The notes beneath the pieces were generated by a model that had not been told where the DNA came from, searched no databases, and was given only the letters and a program-made list of their open reading frames with translations. Shown one piece after another: positions 56,729-64,000 of a stretch of DNA of 64,000 nucleotides. Within the stretch, counting starts at the first letter, position 1; each line of letters starts with the position of its first letter. Both the position numbers and the translations under genes were made by a program. Origin of the DNA: Kribbella solani (lineage in GTDB: Bacteria > Actinomycetota > Actinomycetes > Propionibacteriales > Kribbellaceae); the NCBI RefSeq assembly GCF_014205295.1, contig NZ_JACHNF010000001.1, forward strand, positions 4,402,001 through 4,466,000. Direction: 5' to 3'.

Positions 56729-57711
56729 TTGGTGCTGCGGAGCTCGGTGGGCGCGCCGTGGACGGCGGGGATGCTGCCGAGCTTGCCGGCCTGGAAGTCC
56801 TCGAACGCCTGGATCACCTCGGCGCGGGTGTTCATCACGAACGGCCCGGCCATCGCCACCGGCTCCCGGATCGGGCGGCCGCCGAGGACGAGGACATCCA
56901 GGTTCGGCTCGGCCTGCGGCTGGGTCGGGCTCGCCGCCGTACGGACCGTGTCGCCGGGACCGAAAACGGCCAGCTGACCCTTGCGGATCGGGCGGCGGTC
57001 GGCGCCGACCGTACCCTGACCGGCCAGCACATAAATGAGCGCGTTGTACTCCGGCTGCCACGGCAGCACCAGCTCCGCTCCCGGGCTGACCGTTGCATGG
57101 ACCAGCGTGATCGGGCTGTGCGTCGTACCCGGACCGTCATGACCGTCCACCGACCCGGCGATGACCCGGATCAGCGAGCCGCCGTCGGCCGTGGACAGCA
57201 GCGCGGAATCGCCACCCCGGATGTCCTGGTAGCGCGGCGGTGCCCACTTGAGCGCCTTCGGCAGGTTCACCCAGAGCTGGATGCCGTGGAACAGGCCGCC
57301 ACTCGTGACCAGCTGCTCCGGCGGCGTCTCGATGTGAAGGAGCCCACTGCCGGCCGTCATCCATTGGGTGTCGCCGTTCGAGATCACGCCGCCGCCACCG
57401 TTGGAGTCCTGGTGCTCCATGATCCCGTCGAGCATGTACGTGACGGTCTCGAAGCCACGGTGCGGGTGCCACGGGGTGCCCTTCGGCTCACCCGGCGCGT
57501 ACTCCACCTCACCCATCTGGTCCATGTGGATGAACGGGTCCAGGTCACGGAGATCGACGCCCGCGAACGCGCGCCGGACCGGAAAGCCCTCGCCCTCGTA
57601 CCCGCTCGGCGCGGAGGTCACCGAGCGGACCGGGCGCTCGTGCGCGACGACCGGATCCGGCGTGGTGATGCGGGGCAGGACGGTGATGTCGCTGACGGTC
57701 ACGGCGGGCAT
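56725..57711 (-). CDS. Pirin family protein
   Basis: This 328-residue bicupin is a pirin. The metal-site motif HPHRGFETVTYMLDG (about 82-96), the later GSGLLHIETPPE (H and E ligands) and LQLWVNLPKALK-like GIQLWVNLPKALKWAPPRYQDI are diagnostic. Bacterial pirins act as quercetin dioxygenases or as redox-linked regulators of central metabolism. Upstream lies a TAGTT-N8-AACTA palindrome that may bind a MarR-type repressor. The gene ends 4 bp inside the cupin remnant. Confidence 0.93.
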   Translation of the reverse strand: MPAVTVSDITVLPRITTPDPVVAHERPVRSVTSAPSGYEGEGFPVRRAFAGVDLRDLDPFIHMDQMGEVEYAPGEPKGTPWHPHRGFETVTYMLDGIMEHQDSNGGGGVISNGDTQWMTAGSGLLHIETPPEQLVTSGGLFHGIQLWVNLPKALKWAPPRYQDIRGGDSALLSTADGGSLIRVIAGSVDGHDGPGTTHSPITLVHATVSPGAELVLPWQPEYNALIYVLAGQGTVGADRRPIRKGQLAVFGPGDTVRTAASPTQPQAEPNLDVLVLGGRPIREPVAMAGPFVMNTRAEVIQAFEDFQAGKLGSIPAVHGAPTELRSTN

Positions 57712-57732
57712 GGTGGGCTCCTCGCTGGCTAG

Positions 57733-57750
57733 TAGTTCAAGAATAAACTA
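57733..57750. promoter_or_regulatory. Candidate operator upstream of pirin
   Basis: TAGTT-caagaata-AACTA is an inverted repeat with 5-bp arms in a short AT-rich patch 22 bp upstream of the pirin start. Similar TAGTT/AACTA palindromes are typical of MarR- and HxlR-type regulators; no such gene is adjacent. Confidence 0.45.
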
Positions 57751-57878
57751 TCTGCTGGAACCACGGCAAGCCGGGCCGCATTCCCGGCTCCCAGCGACCT
57801 CCCAGCCGACCCGCAGGGACGCCGAAGGCCCAGTTGCCATCGTCACCAGTGGAAGCCATCCGCGAACTGGAGACGATC

Positions 57879-59795
57879 ATGACGACGCTGCTCGGCCGGC
57901 CGCCCGGAACCCAAGAGTCCGCCGTACCACCGCCCCGCCCGCCCGGCCGGCTCCGGCGGCTGGTCCGCGGACCGTCGGCCCAGGCCGCGTACGTCCGGCC
58001 GGCGGCGCTGGTGATGCTGGCCGCGACAGCCTTCCTGTACCTGTGGAACCTGACCGCGTCGGGGTACGGGAACAGCTTCTACGCGGCCGCTCAACAGGCC
58101 GGGACGAAGAGCTGGAAGGCCTGGCTGTTCGGGTCGCTGGACGCCGGGAACGCGATCACCGTCGACAAACCACCGGCGGCGCTGTGGGTGGGGACCGCGT
58201 TCGCGCGGGTGTTCGGGTTCAACAGCTTCACGGTGCTCGCGCCGCAGGCGTTGATGGGAATCGCCGCGGTCGGGCTGCTGTACCTGACCGTGCGCCGGAT
58301 CGCGGGACCGGTCGCGGGACTGATCGCGGGGAGTGCGCTTGCACTCACTCCGGTCGCGGTGCTGATGTTCCGGTTCAACAACCCGGACGCGTTGCTCGTC
58401 TTGCTGATGGTCGCGGCGGCGTACTGCGTCGCCTGTTCGCTGTCTCGCGCTTCGGCTCGGTGGTTGATGCTGGCGGGGGTTGCGATCGGGTTCGCGTTCC
58501 TGACCAAGATGATGCAGGCGTTCCTGGTACTGCCGGCGTTCGGGCTGGTGTACCTGATCGCGGCGCCGACCTCGTTGCGGCGACGGGTACTGCATCTGGC
58601 CGGGGCGCTGGGAGCGGTGATCGTCAGTGCGGGCTGGTACGTCGCGCTGGTGGAGCTGTGGCCCGCGTCGAGCCGTCCGTACATTGGTGGGTCGACCAAC
58701 AACTCGCTGCTGGAGCTGGCGCTCGGGTACAACGGGCTGTCGCGGCTGCTCGGCGGGGCAGGCAATGGTGGCGGCGGCGGCGCTGGTGGTGGCGGTGGTG
58801 GGAACAGTGGGTTCGGTGGGAGTACCGGTATCACCCGGATGTTCGGTGCGTCGTTCGGTACCGAGATCTCGTGGTTGCTGCCTGCTGCGCTGATCGCGCT
58901 GGCCGGCGGGTTGTGGGTGACGCGGCGAGCGGCGCGTACGGATCTGTTGCGGGCCGGGTTCGTCCTGTGGGGTGGCTGGTTGCTGGTGACGGCGGGTGTG
59001 TTCAGCTTCATGAGCGGGACGATTCATCCGTACTACGCGGTCGCGCTGGCACCTGCGATCGCCGGGTTGGTGGCGCTTGGGGTCTGGGTCGGACGTCAGC
59101 ACCGGTGGTTGCTGGCGGCAATGATCCTGCCGACGGCGGTGTGGGATTACGTACTGCTCGAACGCACACCGGAGTTCGTGCCGTGGGCGAAGTGCGTGGT
59201 GGTCGGCGCGGGCGTGCTGGCGGTCGTACTCCTCCTCGCCGGTCGGCGACTGCGCCGGATCCTGCCTGCTGTTGTCCTCGCCGTCACTGTCGCGCTGGGG
59301 CTCGGCAGCACGGCGTACGCCGCCAGCACCGCCGCTCAGCCCCACAACGGCTCCATCCCCGCAGCCGGTCCCGCCGGCACAACCACCGGCGGCAAACTAG
59401 GCGCCCCAGGCAACGGAATGGGCGCCCCCGGCAACGGCCTGCGCGCTCCGCGTGGAGGTGTTTCCAGCAGCAGTGAGTTGACGGCTGTGTTGGAGAAGAC
59501 GAGCAGCACGTGGGCCGCGGCGACCAGCGGGGCTCAGTCGGCGGCGTCGCTCGAGCTCGCCACCGGGAAGTCCGTGATCGCGATCGGTGGCTTCAGCGGG
59601 ATCGACAACGCCCCGACCCTTGCCCAGTTCAAGCAATGGGTCGCCGAAGGGAAGATCAGTTACTACATCGCCGCGGCGCAGGGCGCGGGCGGCGGGCGCG
59701 GTTCGTCCGCCGCGACCGAGATCCAGTCCTGGGTCGAATCCACCTACAAGGCGACCACCGTCGGCAACACGACCGTCTACAAGCTGACCAGCTGA
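57879..59795 (+). CDS. GT39-like membrane glycosyltransferase (ArnT/PMT fold)
   Basis: This 638-residue protein has about 11 transmembrane helices and the plan of dolichyl/polyprenyl-phosphate-sugar transferases: first-loop YGNSFYAAAQQAGTKSWKAW and DAGNAITVDKPPAALWVG with the acidic residue, then helices to about 500 and a soluble C-terminal domain (about 525-638, TWAAATSGAQSAASLELATGKSVIAIGGFSG). It probably moves a sugar from a lipid carrier to a cell-surface acceptor. A Gly-rich loop (GNGGGGGAGGGGGG, about 300-315) lies in the middle. ATG 57879 has GGAGA 5 nt upstream. Confidence 0.9.
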   Translation: MTTLLGRPPGTQESAVPPPRPPGRLRRLVRGPSAQAAYVRPAALVMLAATAFLYLWNLTASGYGNSFYAAAQQAGTKSWKAWLFGSLDAGNAITVDKPPAALWVGTAFARVFGFNSFTVLAPQALMGIAAVGLLYLTVRRIAGPVAGLIAGSALALTPVAVLMFRFNNPDALLVLLMVAAAYCVACSLSRASARWLMLAGVAIGFAFLTKMMQAFLVLPAFGLVYLIAAPTSLRRRVLHLAGALGAVIVSAGWYVALVELWPASSRPYIGGSTNNSLLELALGYNGLSRLLGGAGNGGGGGAGGGGGGNSGFGGSTGITRMFGASFGTEISWLLPAALIALAGGLWVTRRAARTDLLRAGFVLWGGWLLVTAGVFSFMSGTIHPYYAVALAPAIAGLVALGVWVGRQHRWLLAAMILPTAVWDYVLLERTPEFVPWAKCVVVGAGVLAVVLLLAGRRLRRILPAVVLAVTVALGLGSTAYAASTAAQPHNGSIPAAGPAGTTTGGKLGAPGNGMGAPGNGLRAPRGGVSSSSELTAVLEKTSSTWAAATSGAQSAASLELATGKSVIAIGGFSGIDNAPTLAQFKQWVAEGKISYYIAAAQGAGGGRGSSAATEIQSWVESTYKATTVGNTTVYKLTS

Positions 59796-59853
59796 GCACG
59801 GAAGAACGGGTAGTGGTCACGGTACGGTGCCCGGCGTGGCAGACTCTGGAGTC

Positions 59854-60711
59854 GTGACGGCGCAGATTCTGGATGGCAAGGCGACGGCGGCGGCGATCAA
59901 GGACGAGCTGAAGGTCCGGGTCGCGAAACTGGCCGAGCAGGGCGTGGTGCCCGGGCTCGGCACGATCCTGGTCGGTGACGACCCCGGCAGCCGGGCGTAC
60001 GTGGCCGGCAAGCACCGGGACTGCGCCGCGGTCGGGATCTCCTCGATCCAGGTCGAGCTGCCGGACACCGCGACCCAGGACGAGATCGCGGCGAAGGTCC
60101 AGGAGCTGAACGAGAACCCGGACTGCACCGGTTTCATCGTCCAGCTGCCGCTGCCCAAGCACGTCGACACGAACACGATCCTCGGCCTGATCGACCCGGC
60201 CAAGGACGCCGACGGACTGCACCCGGTCAGCCTCGGCAAGCTGGTCCTCGGCCAGGACGGGCCGTTGCCGTGTACGCCGAAGGGTTGTGTGGAGATCCTC
60301 CGCCGGTACGACGTACCGATCGCCGGCGCGCAGGTCGTCGTGGTCGGGCGCGGCGTGACCGCGGGGCGGCCGATGGGGTTGCTGTTCACTCGCCGGAGCG
60401 AGAACGCGACGGTCACCCAGTGCCACACCGGTACGAAGGACCTGGCCGCGGTGGTTCGCACCGGCGACATCGTGATCGCGGCCGCGGGTTCGGCCGGGCT
60501 GATCACCGCGGACATGGTGAAGCCGGGCGCCGTCCTCCTGGACGTCGGCACCAGCCGCAACGCGGAGGGCAAGATCGTCGGCGACATCGACCCCGCTGCC
60601 CGCGAACAGGCAGCCTGGATCGCCCCGATGCCCGGCGGCATCGGCCCGATGACCCGGGCCATGCTTCTCACCAACGTAGTGGAAGCTGCCGAAGCGGGTC
60701 TGGGCCAGTGA
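59854..60711 (+). CDS. folD: Methylenetetrahydrofolate dehydrogenase/cyclohydrolase
   Basis: This 285-residue bifunctional enzyme interconverts 5,10-methylene- and 10-formyl-tetrahydrofolate, supplying formyl groups for purine synthesis. TAQILDGKATAAAIKDEL, the catalytic Y and K in SRAYVAGKHRDCAAVG, QLPLPKHVDTN, GRGVTAGRPMGLL and the C-terminal PMPGGIGPMTRAMLLTN are diagnostic. GTG 59854 begins at the conserved TAQILDGK; GTG 59836 and 59827 are possible upstream starts. It is followed by DUF3017 and then by convergent purH/purN, whose products use its 10-formyl-THF. Confidence 0.96.
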   Translation: MTAQILDGKATAAAIKDELKVRVAKLAEQGVVPGLGTILVGDDPGSRAYVAGKHRDCAAVGISSIQVELPDTATQDEIAAKVQELNENPDCTGFIVQLPLPKHVDTNTILGLIDPAKDADGLHPVSLGKLVLGQDGPLPCTPKGCVEILRRYDVPIAGAQVVVVGRGVTAGRPMGLLFTRRSENATVTQCHTGTKDLAAVVRTGDIVIAAAGSAGLITADMVKPGAVLLDVGTSRNAEGKIVGDIDPAAREQAAWIAPMPGGIGPMTRAMLLTNVVEAAEAGLGQ

Positions 60712-60760
60712 GCACGTCCGCGGCGGTCGTACGCTCCTCGGAAACAGGTGAGACGTGCTG

Positions 60761-61039
60761 ATGGCCGGTGAGGTGCAGCGGCCGCCACGCCAAAGTCAGT
60801 GGCCGCTGGCGTTGACGATTCTGGTCGGGCTCGGCGGCCTGGTCGTGCTCTGGTTCTACAACTGGCGCAACGGCGTGCTCATCTTCGCCGGCAGCGTAGC
60901 CCTGGCCGGCCTCCTCCGCGCCGCCCTCACCGACACCGCCGCCGGCCTCCTCCACGTCCGCGGCCGCATGTTCGACACCACCTTCCTCCTCCTCACCGCC
61001 GCCGCCATAGCCATCCTCGGCCTGATCGTCCCGAACTAG
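60761..61039 (+). CDS. DUF3017 family small membrane protein
   Basis: This 92-residue protein has three transmembrane segments (about 14-34, 40-58 and 70-90) and matches the actinobacterial DUF3017 family, usually found next to folD or purH. Function is unknown. ATG 60761 has AGGTGA 9 nt upstream; GTG 60755 is too close to it. It lies 49 bp after folD and before a strong bidirectional terminator. Confidence 0.85.
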   Translation: MAGEVQRPPRQSQWPLALTILVGLGGLVVLWFYNWRNGVLIFAGSVALAGLLRAALTDTAAGLLHVRGRMFDTTFLLLTAAAIAILGLIVPN

Positions 61040-61046
61040 CCGAACA

Positions 61047-61088
61047 GAAAGGCCCTGGACAAGCTGCCTGCTTTGTCCAGGGCCTTTC
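61047..61088. terminator. Bidirectional terminator between DUF3017 and purH
   Basis: GAAAGGCCCTGGACAA (61047-61062) and TTGTCCAGGGCCTTTC (61073-61088) form a perfect 16-bp stem with a 10-nt loop, ending 15 bp before the purH stop. It should stop transcription from both convergent operons. Confidence 0.92.
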
Positions 61089-61102
61089 CGTTGTTCTGAG
61101 GG

Positions 61103-62662
61103 TCAGTGGAAGAAGTGGCGGGTGTTGGTGAAGTACATGGTGATGCCGGCCTTGGTGGCTGCCTCGATGGCGGCTTCGTCGCGGATGGAGCCGCCGGGCT
61201 GGACCACTGCCTTGACGCCGCCTTCGATCAGGACCTCGAGGCCGTCGGGGAAGGGGAAGAAGGCGTCCGAGGCCGCGACCGAACCGGGGGCGCGGTCGCC
61301 GGCGCGGGTGACGGCCAGGCGGCAGGAGTCGACGCGGTTGACCTGACCCATGCCGACACCGACCGAGGCGCCGTCGGCGGCCAGCAGGATCGCGTTGGAC
61401 TTGACCGCGCGGCACGCCTTCCAGGCGAACGCCAGGTCGGCCAGCACCTCGGGTGACGCGGCCGCGCCGGCAGCCAGCGTCCAGTTCGCCGGGTCGTCGC
61501 CCTCGGCCTGGAAACGGTCCCGGTGCTGCATCAGCAACCCACCGCTGATCGCCCGGATCTCCACCGGATCGCCGGCGTCGACCGCGGGAGCCACCAGCAG
61601 CCGGATGTTCTTCTTCGCCTGCAGGATCTCGGCCGCGCCGTCCTCGAACCCGGGCGCGACCAGCACCTCGGTGAAGATCTCCGCGACCTGCTTCGCCAGC
61701 TCCACCGTCACCGGGCGGTTCGTCGCGATCACACCGCCGTACGCGGAGACCGGGTCGCACTCGTGCGCGCGCCGGTGCGCTTCGGCGATGTCCTTGCCGA
61801 CCGCGATCCCGCACGGGTTGGCGTGCTTGATGATCGCCACCGCCGGCTCGCCGAAGTCATAGGCGGTACGCCGGGCCGCGTCCGCGTCGACGTAGTTGTT
61901 GTACGACATCTCCTTGCCGTGCAACTGCTCCGCGGCCGCCAGACCGCCCCGCCCGTTCAGGTACAGCGCGGCCGGCTGATGCGGGTTCTCCCCGTACCGC
62001 AGCACGGCCGACTTGTCCCACGAAGCACCCACCCAGGCCGGGAATCCGGTGCCAACGCTGGAGTCCGTGAGCACATTGCCCATCCAGGACGCGACCGCGA
62101 TGTCGTACTCGGCCGTGTGTACGTACGCCGCCGCCGCCAGCTGCTGCCGCTGCTCCAGCGAGAACCCGCCGTCACCCAGCGCCGCGACCAGGGCCGGGTA
62201 CTGGGAAGGCGAGGTCAGCACGGCGACGTTCGCGTGGTTCTTCGCGGCGCCGCGAACCATCGACGGGCCGCCGATGTCGATCTGCTCGATGCACTCGTCG
62301 ACCGACGCGCCGGACGCGACCGTCTCGGTGAACGGGTACAGGTTGCTGACCAGCAGCTCGAACGGCTCGACCCGCATCTCCTTCAGCTGCTCGAGGTGAT
62401 CCGGCTTCCGCAGGTCCGCGAGCAGGCCCGCGTGAACGAGCGGATGCAGCGTCTTGACCCGCCCGTCGAGGCACTCCGGGAACCCGGTCAGCTCCTCGAC
62501 CTTCGTCACCGGCACCCCGGAGGCCGCGATCCGGGCGGCAGTGGAGCCGGTCGACACCAGCTGGACACCGGCGGCGTGCAGCGCGGCCGCGAGCTCCTCC
62601 AGACCGGTCTTGTCGTAGACGCTGATCAGCGCCCGGCGGATCGGCCTGCGGTCGGTGCTCAC
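61103..62662 (-). CDS. purH: Bifunctional AICAR formyltransferase/IMP cyclohydrolase
   Basis: This 519-residue enzyme performs the last two steps of IMP synthesis. The N-terminal MGS-like IMP cyclohydrolase domain has RRALISVYDKTGLEELAAAL, STGSTAARI and the DGRVKTLHPLVHAGLL motif; the C-terminal formyltransferase has RYGENPHQPAALYLN, IKHANPCGIAVG and the final PGGSIRDEAAIEAATKAGITM. GTG 62662 overlaps the purN stop (GTGA), so translation is coupled to purN. The two enzymes share 10-formyl-THF, made by FolD encoded opposite. Confidence 0.97.
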   Translation of the reverse strand: MSTDRRPIRRALISVYDKTGLEELAAALHAAGVQLVSTGSTAARIAASGVPVTKVEELTGFPECLDGRVKTLHPLVHAGLLADLRKPDHLEQLKEMRVEPFELLVSNLYPFTETVASGASVDECIEQIDIGGPSMVRGAAKNHANVAVLTSPSQYPALVAALGDGGFSLEQRQQLAAAAYVHTAEYDIAVASWMGNVLTDSSVGTGFPAWVGASWDKSAVLRYGENPHQPAALYLNGRGGLAAAEQLHGKEMSYNNYVDADAARRTAYDFGEPAVAIIKHANPCGIAVGKDIAEAHRRAHECDPVSAYGGVIATNRPVTVELAKQVAEIFTEVLVAPGFEDGAAEILQAKKNIRLLVAPAVDAGDPVEIRAISGGLLMQHRDRFQAEGDDPANWTLAAGAAASPEVLADLAFAWKACRAVKSNAILLAADGASVGVGMGQVNRVDSCRLAVTRAGDRAPGSVAASDAFFPFPDGLEVLIEGGVKAVVQPGGSIRDEAAIEAATKAGITMYFTNTRHFFH

Positions 62663-63285
62663 TTCAGTCGAACCTTTCGTCCGGTGATGGTCCAGCCGTC
62701 GCGGACCAGCCGGCCGACCCACTCCACCAGCTGGCGGCGTTCGACCTCCTTGATCCGCTCGGTCAGGGTTTCTTCGGTGTCGTCGTCCTCGACCGGGACC
62801 ACGACCTGGGCGATGATCGGCCCGGTGTCGACGCCGCCGTCCACGAAGAACAGCGTCGCGCCGGCCACCTTCACGCCGTACGCGAGCGCGTCCCGCGGCC
62901 CGTGAATCCCGGGGAAGGCCGGCAGCAGCGCGTTGTGGGTGTTGAGGTACCGGTCGCCGAACGCGGCCAGGAAGTCGTCCCCGACCAGCTTCAGGAATCC
63001 GGCCGAGATGACCAGATCGGGTTTGTGCTCGGCCACCGACGCGGTCAGCGCCTGGTCCCAGCCGGACCGCTCCGGGAACTCCTTGACCTTGTGTACGAAG
63101 GTCGGCACGCCGGCCGCCGCGGCCCGGTCCAGTCCGGCGATCCCGTCGCGGTCGGCGCCGACGGCGACCACCTGGGCGCCGTACGCCGGGTCCGCGCAGG
63201 CGTCCAGCAGGGCCTGCAGGTTCGACCCGGACCCCGACACGAGCACGACGAGACGTGCGGGACCGGGATCTGCAGCAGAAGTCAC
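62659..63285 (-). CDS. purN: Phosphoribosylglycinamide formyltransferase
   Basis: This 208-residue enzyme formylates GAR with 10-formyl-THF in purine synthesis. SGSGSNLQALLDA binds the phosphate, and the catalytic Asn-His-Asp are in YLNTHNALLPAFPG and VDTGPII. The usual NIHPSLLP box is changed to NTHNALLP, but N and H are kept. GTG 63285 is 6 nt after TAAGCT on the minus strand, so the mRNA is probably leaderless. It is the first gene of a purN-purH operon. Confidence 0.95.
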   Translation of the reverse strand: MTSAADPGPARLVVLVSGSGSNLQALLDACADPAYGAQVVAVGADRDGIAGLDRAAAAGVPTFVHKVKEFPERSGWDQALTASVAEHKPDLVISAGFLKLVGDDFLAAFGDRYLNTHNALLPAFPGIHGPRDALAYGVKVAGATLFFVDGGVDTGPIIAQVVVPVEDDDTEETLTERIKEVERRQLVEWVGRLVRDGWTITGRKVRLK

Positions 63286-63338
63286 GCCCGGAGCTTATCG
63301 CCCACCGTCACCTGTCCCGTCAGCCGGGCGCGGGGACG

Positions 63339-64000
63339 CTACTCGGCCGGGGTGGCCGCTGGGTCGGGCCGGCGGCGGGACGACACGACGGCGGCCGTGA
63401 TCGCGGCACCGATCGCCATCCCCGCGGCCAGTACGCCGGCCGCCGGCAGCGCCTGCGGTACGCCGACCGAAGCCATCCGCCCCGGTCCGGCCGACCCACC
63501 GGCGAGCGCCATCAGCGCGAACAGCACCACGCCCGCGAGCAGCGCGGACATCCCGCCGCGAAGCGCGTACGCATCCCAGCCGAGCGCGTCCGCGTCCTGC
63601 GCGGCCAGCCCACGGCGTACGACGATCAGCCCGGCGACCACGCCCGCGAGCAGCGGAACGACCGCGGTCAGCACCAGCAGGTACGAGGGCGTCGAACCGT
63701 CGGCGGGTACGGCGGCGAGGAGCGGAAGCGCGGGCAGGTTCCCGACGTCCACGCCGGTCGGCGCGACCGTCGTGCCGGTGCCGAGCTGGAAACCCGGTCC
63801 GGCCAGAAACGCGACCACGTACAGGATCATGTTCGGCATCAGCATCAGGCAGATCGCGAACAGTACGACCGACCCGATCACGCCCGCGTCGAGGAGCTCG
63901 AGCATCCCGGTGATCCGGGAGAAGTGGATCGCGAGCAATACGGCGTACAGCACCGCGGCGAGCGCGATCACCGTCAGTACGGCGGCCAGCGCGGCCGGTA
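63339..64000 (-). CDS. DUF6350 (PerM-like) membrane protein, 3' part
   Basis: The frame stays open to the end of the window, so the gene is cut at its 5' end; 220 codons are visible. At least five hydrophobic helices are present (for example GSVVLFAICLMLMPNMILYVVAF and VPLLAGVVAGLIVV). PNMILYVVAFLAGPGFQLGTGTTVAPTGVDVGNLPALPLLAA is characteristic of DUF6350, called cell-division protein PerM in Corynebacterium. It lies directly upstream of purN, the usual actinobacterial order. Confidence 0.85.
   Translation of the reverse strand, partial: PAALAAVLTVIALAAVLYAVLLAIHFSRITGMLELLDAGVIGSVVLFAICLMLMPNMILYVVAFLAGPGFQLGTGTTVAPTGVDVGNLPALPLLAAVPADGSTPSYLLVLTAVVPLLAGVVAGLIVVRRGLAAQDADALGWDAYALRGGMSALLAGVVLFALMALAGGSAGPGRMASVGVPQALPAAGVLAAGMAIGAAITAAVVSSRRRPDPAATPAE

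Overview
The window is a 64 kb stretch of a very high-GC chromosome. It has strong G/C third-position bias, frequent GTG starts, 4-bp ATGA/GTGA gene overlaps and many start codons that sit 6-7 nt after a TAnnnT-like -10 box, which suggests leaderless transcripts. Gene content (M55 D-aminopeptidase, SCO4848-like protein, DtxR/IdeR iron box, NgcE-like binding protein, folD-DUF3017//purH-purN-DUF6350) points to an actinobacterium. A Nocardioidaceae/Kribbella-like organism is my best guess from memory; I could not run a search. No phage, integrase, insertion sequence, CRISPR array, rRNA or tRNA was recognised, and no gap without a gene exceeds about 300 bp.

Layout. 1-1573: end of sdhA, then sdhB. 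1655-7949: Asp-box protein, DUF2000 protein, dppA-like D-aminopeptidase divergent from an AraC regulator, a small membrane protein and a large LAL-type LuxR regulator. 8144-14792: a one-directional catabolic cluster (APC permease, FadR-type regulator, SDR, aldehyde dehydrogenase, PuuD-like hydrolase, PuuA/GlnA-like ligase), best read as a gamma-glutamylation pathway for an amine, probably an amino alcohol because a dehydrogenase replaces the PuuB oxidase. 14982-20422: secreted M43-type metalloprotease, D,D-carboxypeptidase, YihY membrane protein, trpS with a 2'-5' RNA ligase-like gene. 20480-24988: siderophore-binding lipoprotein under an iron box, then an amino-sugar group (NgcE-like lipoprotein, SIS protein, GlcNAc-kinase-like ATPase). 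25102-29738: YCII protein, alpha/beta hydrolase, ArsR-MFS pair, CorC/HlyC membrane protein. 29899-34156: galT-galK, an MFS transporter and a DeoR regulator that shares a 17-bp candidate operator with galT. 34227-40655: two acetyltransferases and three tandem membrane-anchored CAP-domain proteins. 40732-47971: regulators, MBL hydrolase, lamin-tail protein, MOSC protein, spermidine-synthase-like protein, GDPD and mdh. 48140-54752: two tandem giant secreted subtilases. 54869-59795: cytosolic binding-protein-like domain, an APH kinase whose catalytic motif is encoded by an 18-bp triplication, a deletion scar joining two broken genes, pirin and a GT39 membrane glycosyltransferase. 59854-64000: folD, DUF3017, purH, purN and the 3' part of a DUF6350 membrane protein.

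The most unusual signal is not a protein system but a recurring DNA pattern. At five loci the last bases of a gene, stop codon included, are repeated two to seven times just downstream (sdhB, the FadR-type regulator, nagK/YCII, galK/MFS, lamin-tail/MOSC). In-frame minisatellites also occur inside the APH gene and two CAP genes, so short tandem duplication seems unusually active here. I found no convincing new defence or biosynthetic system.
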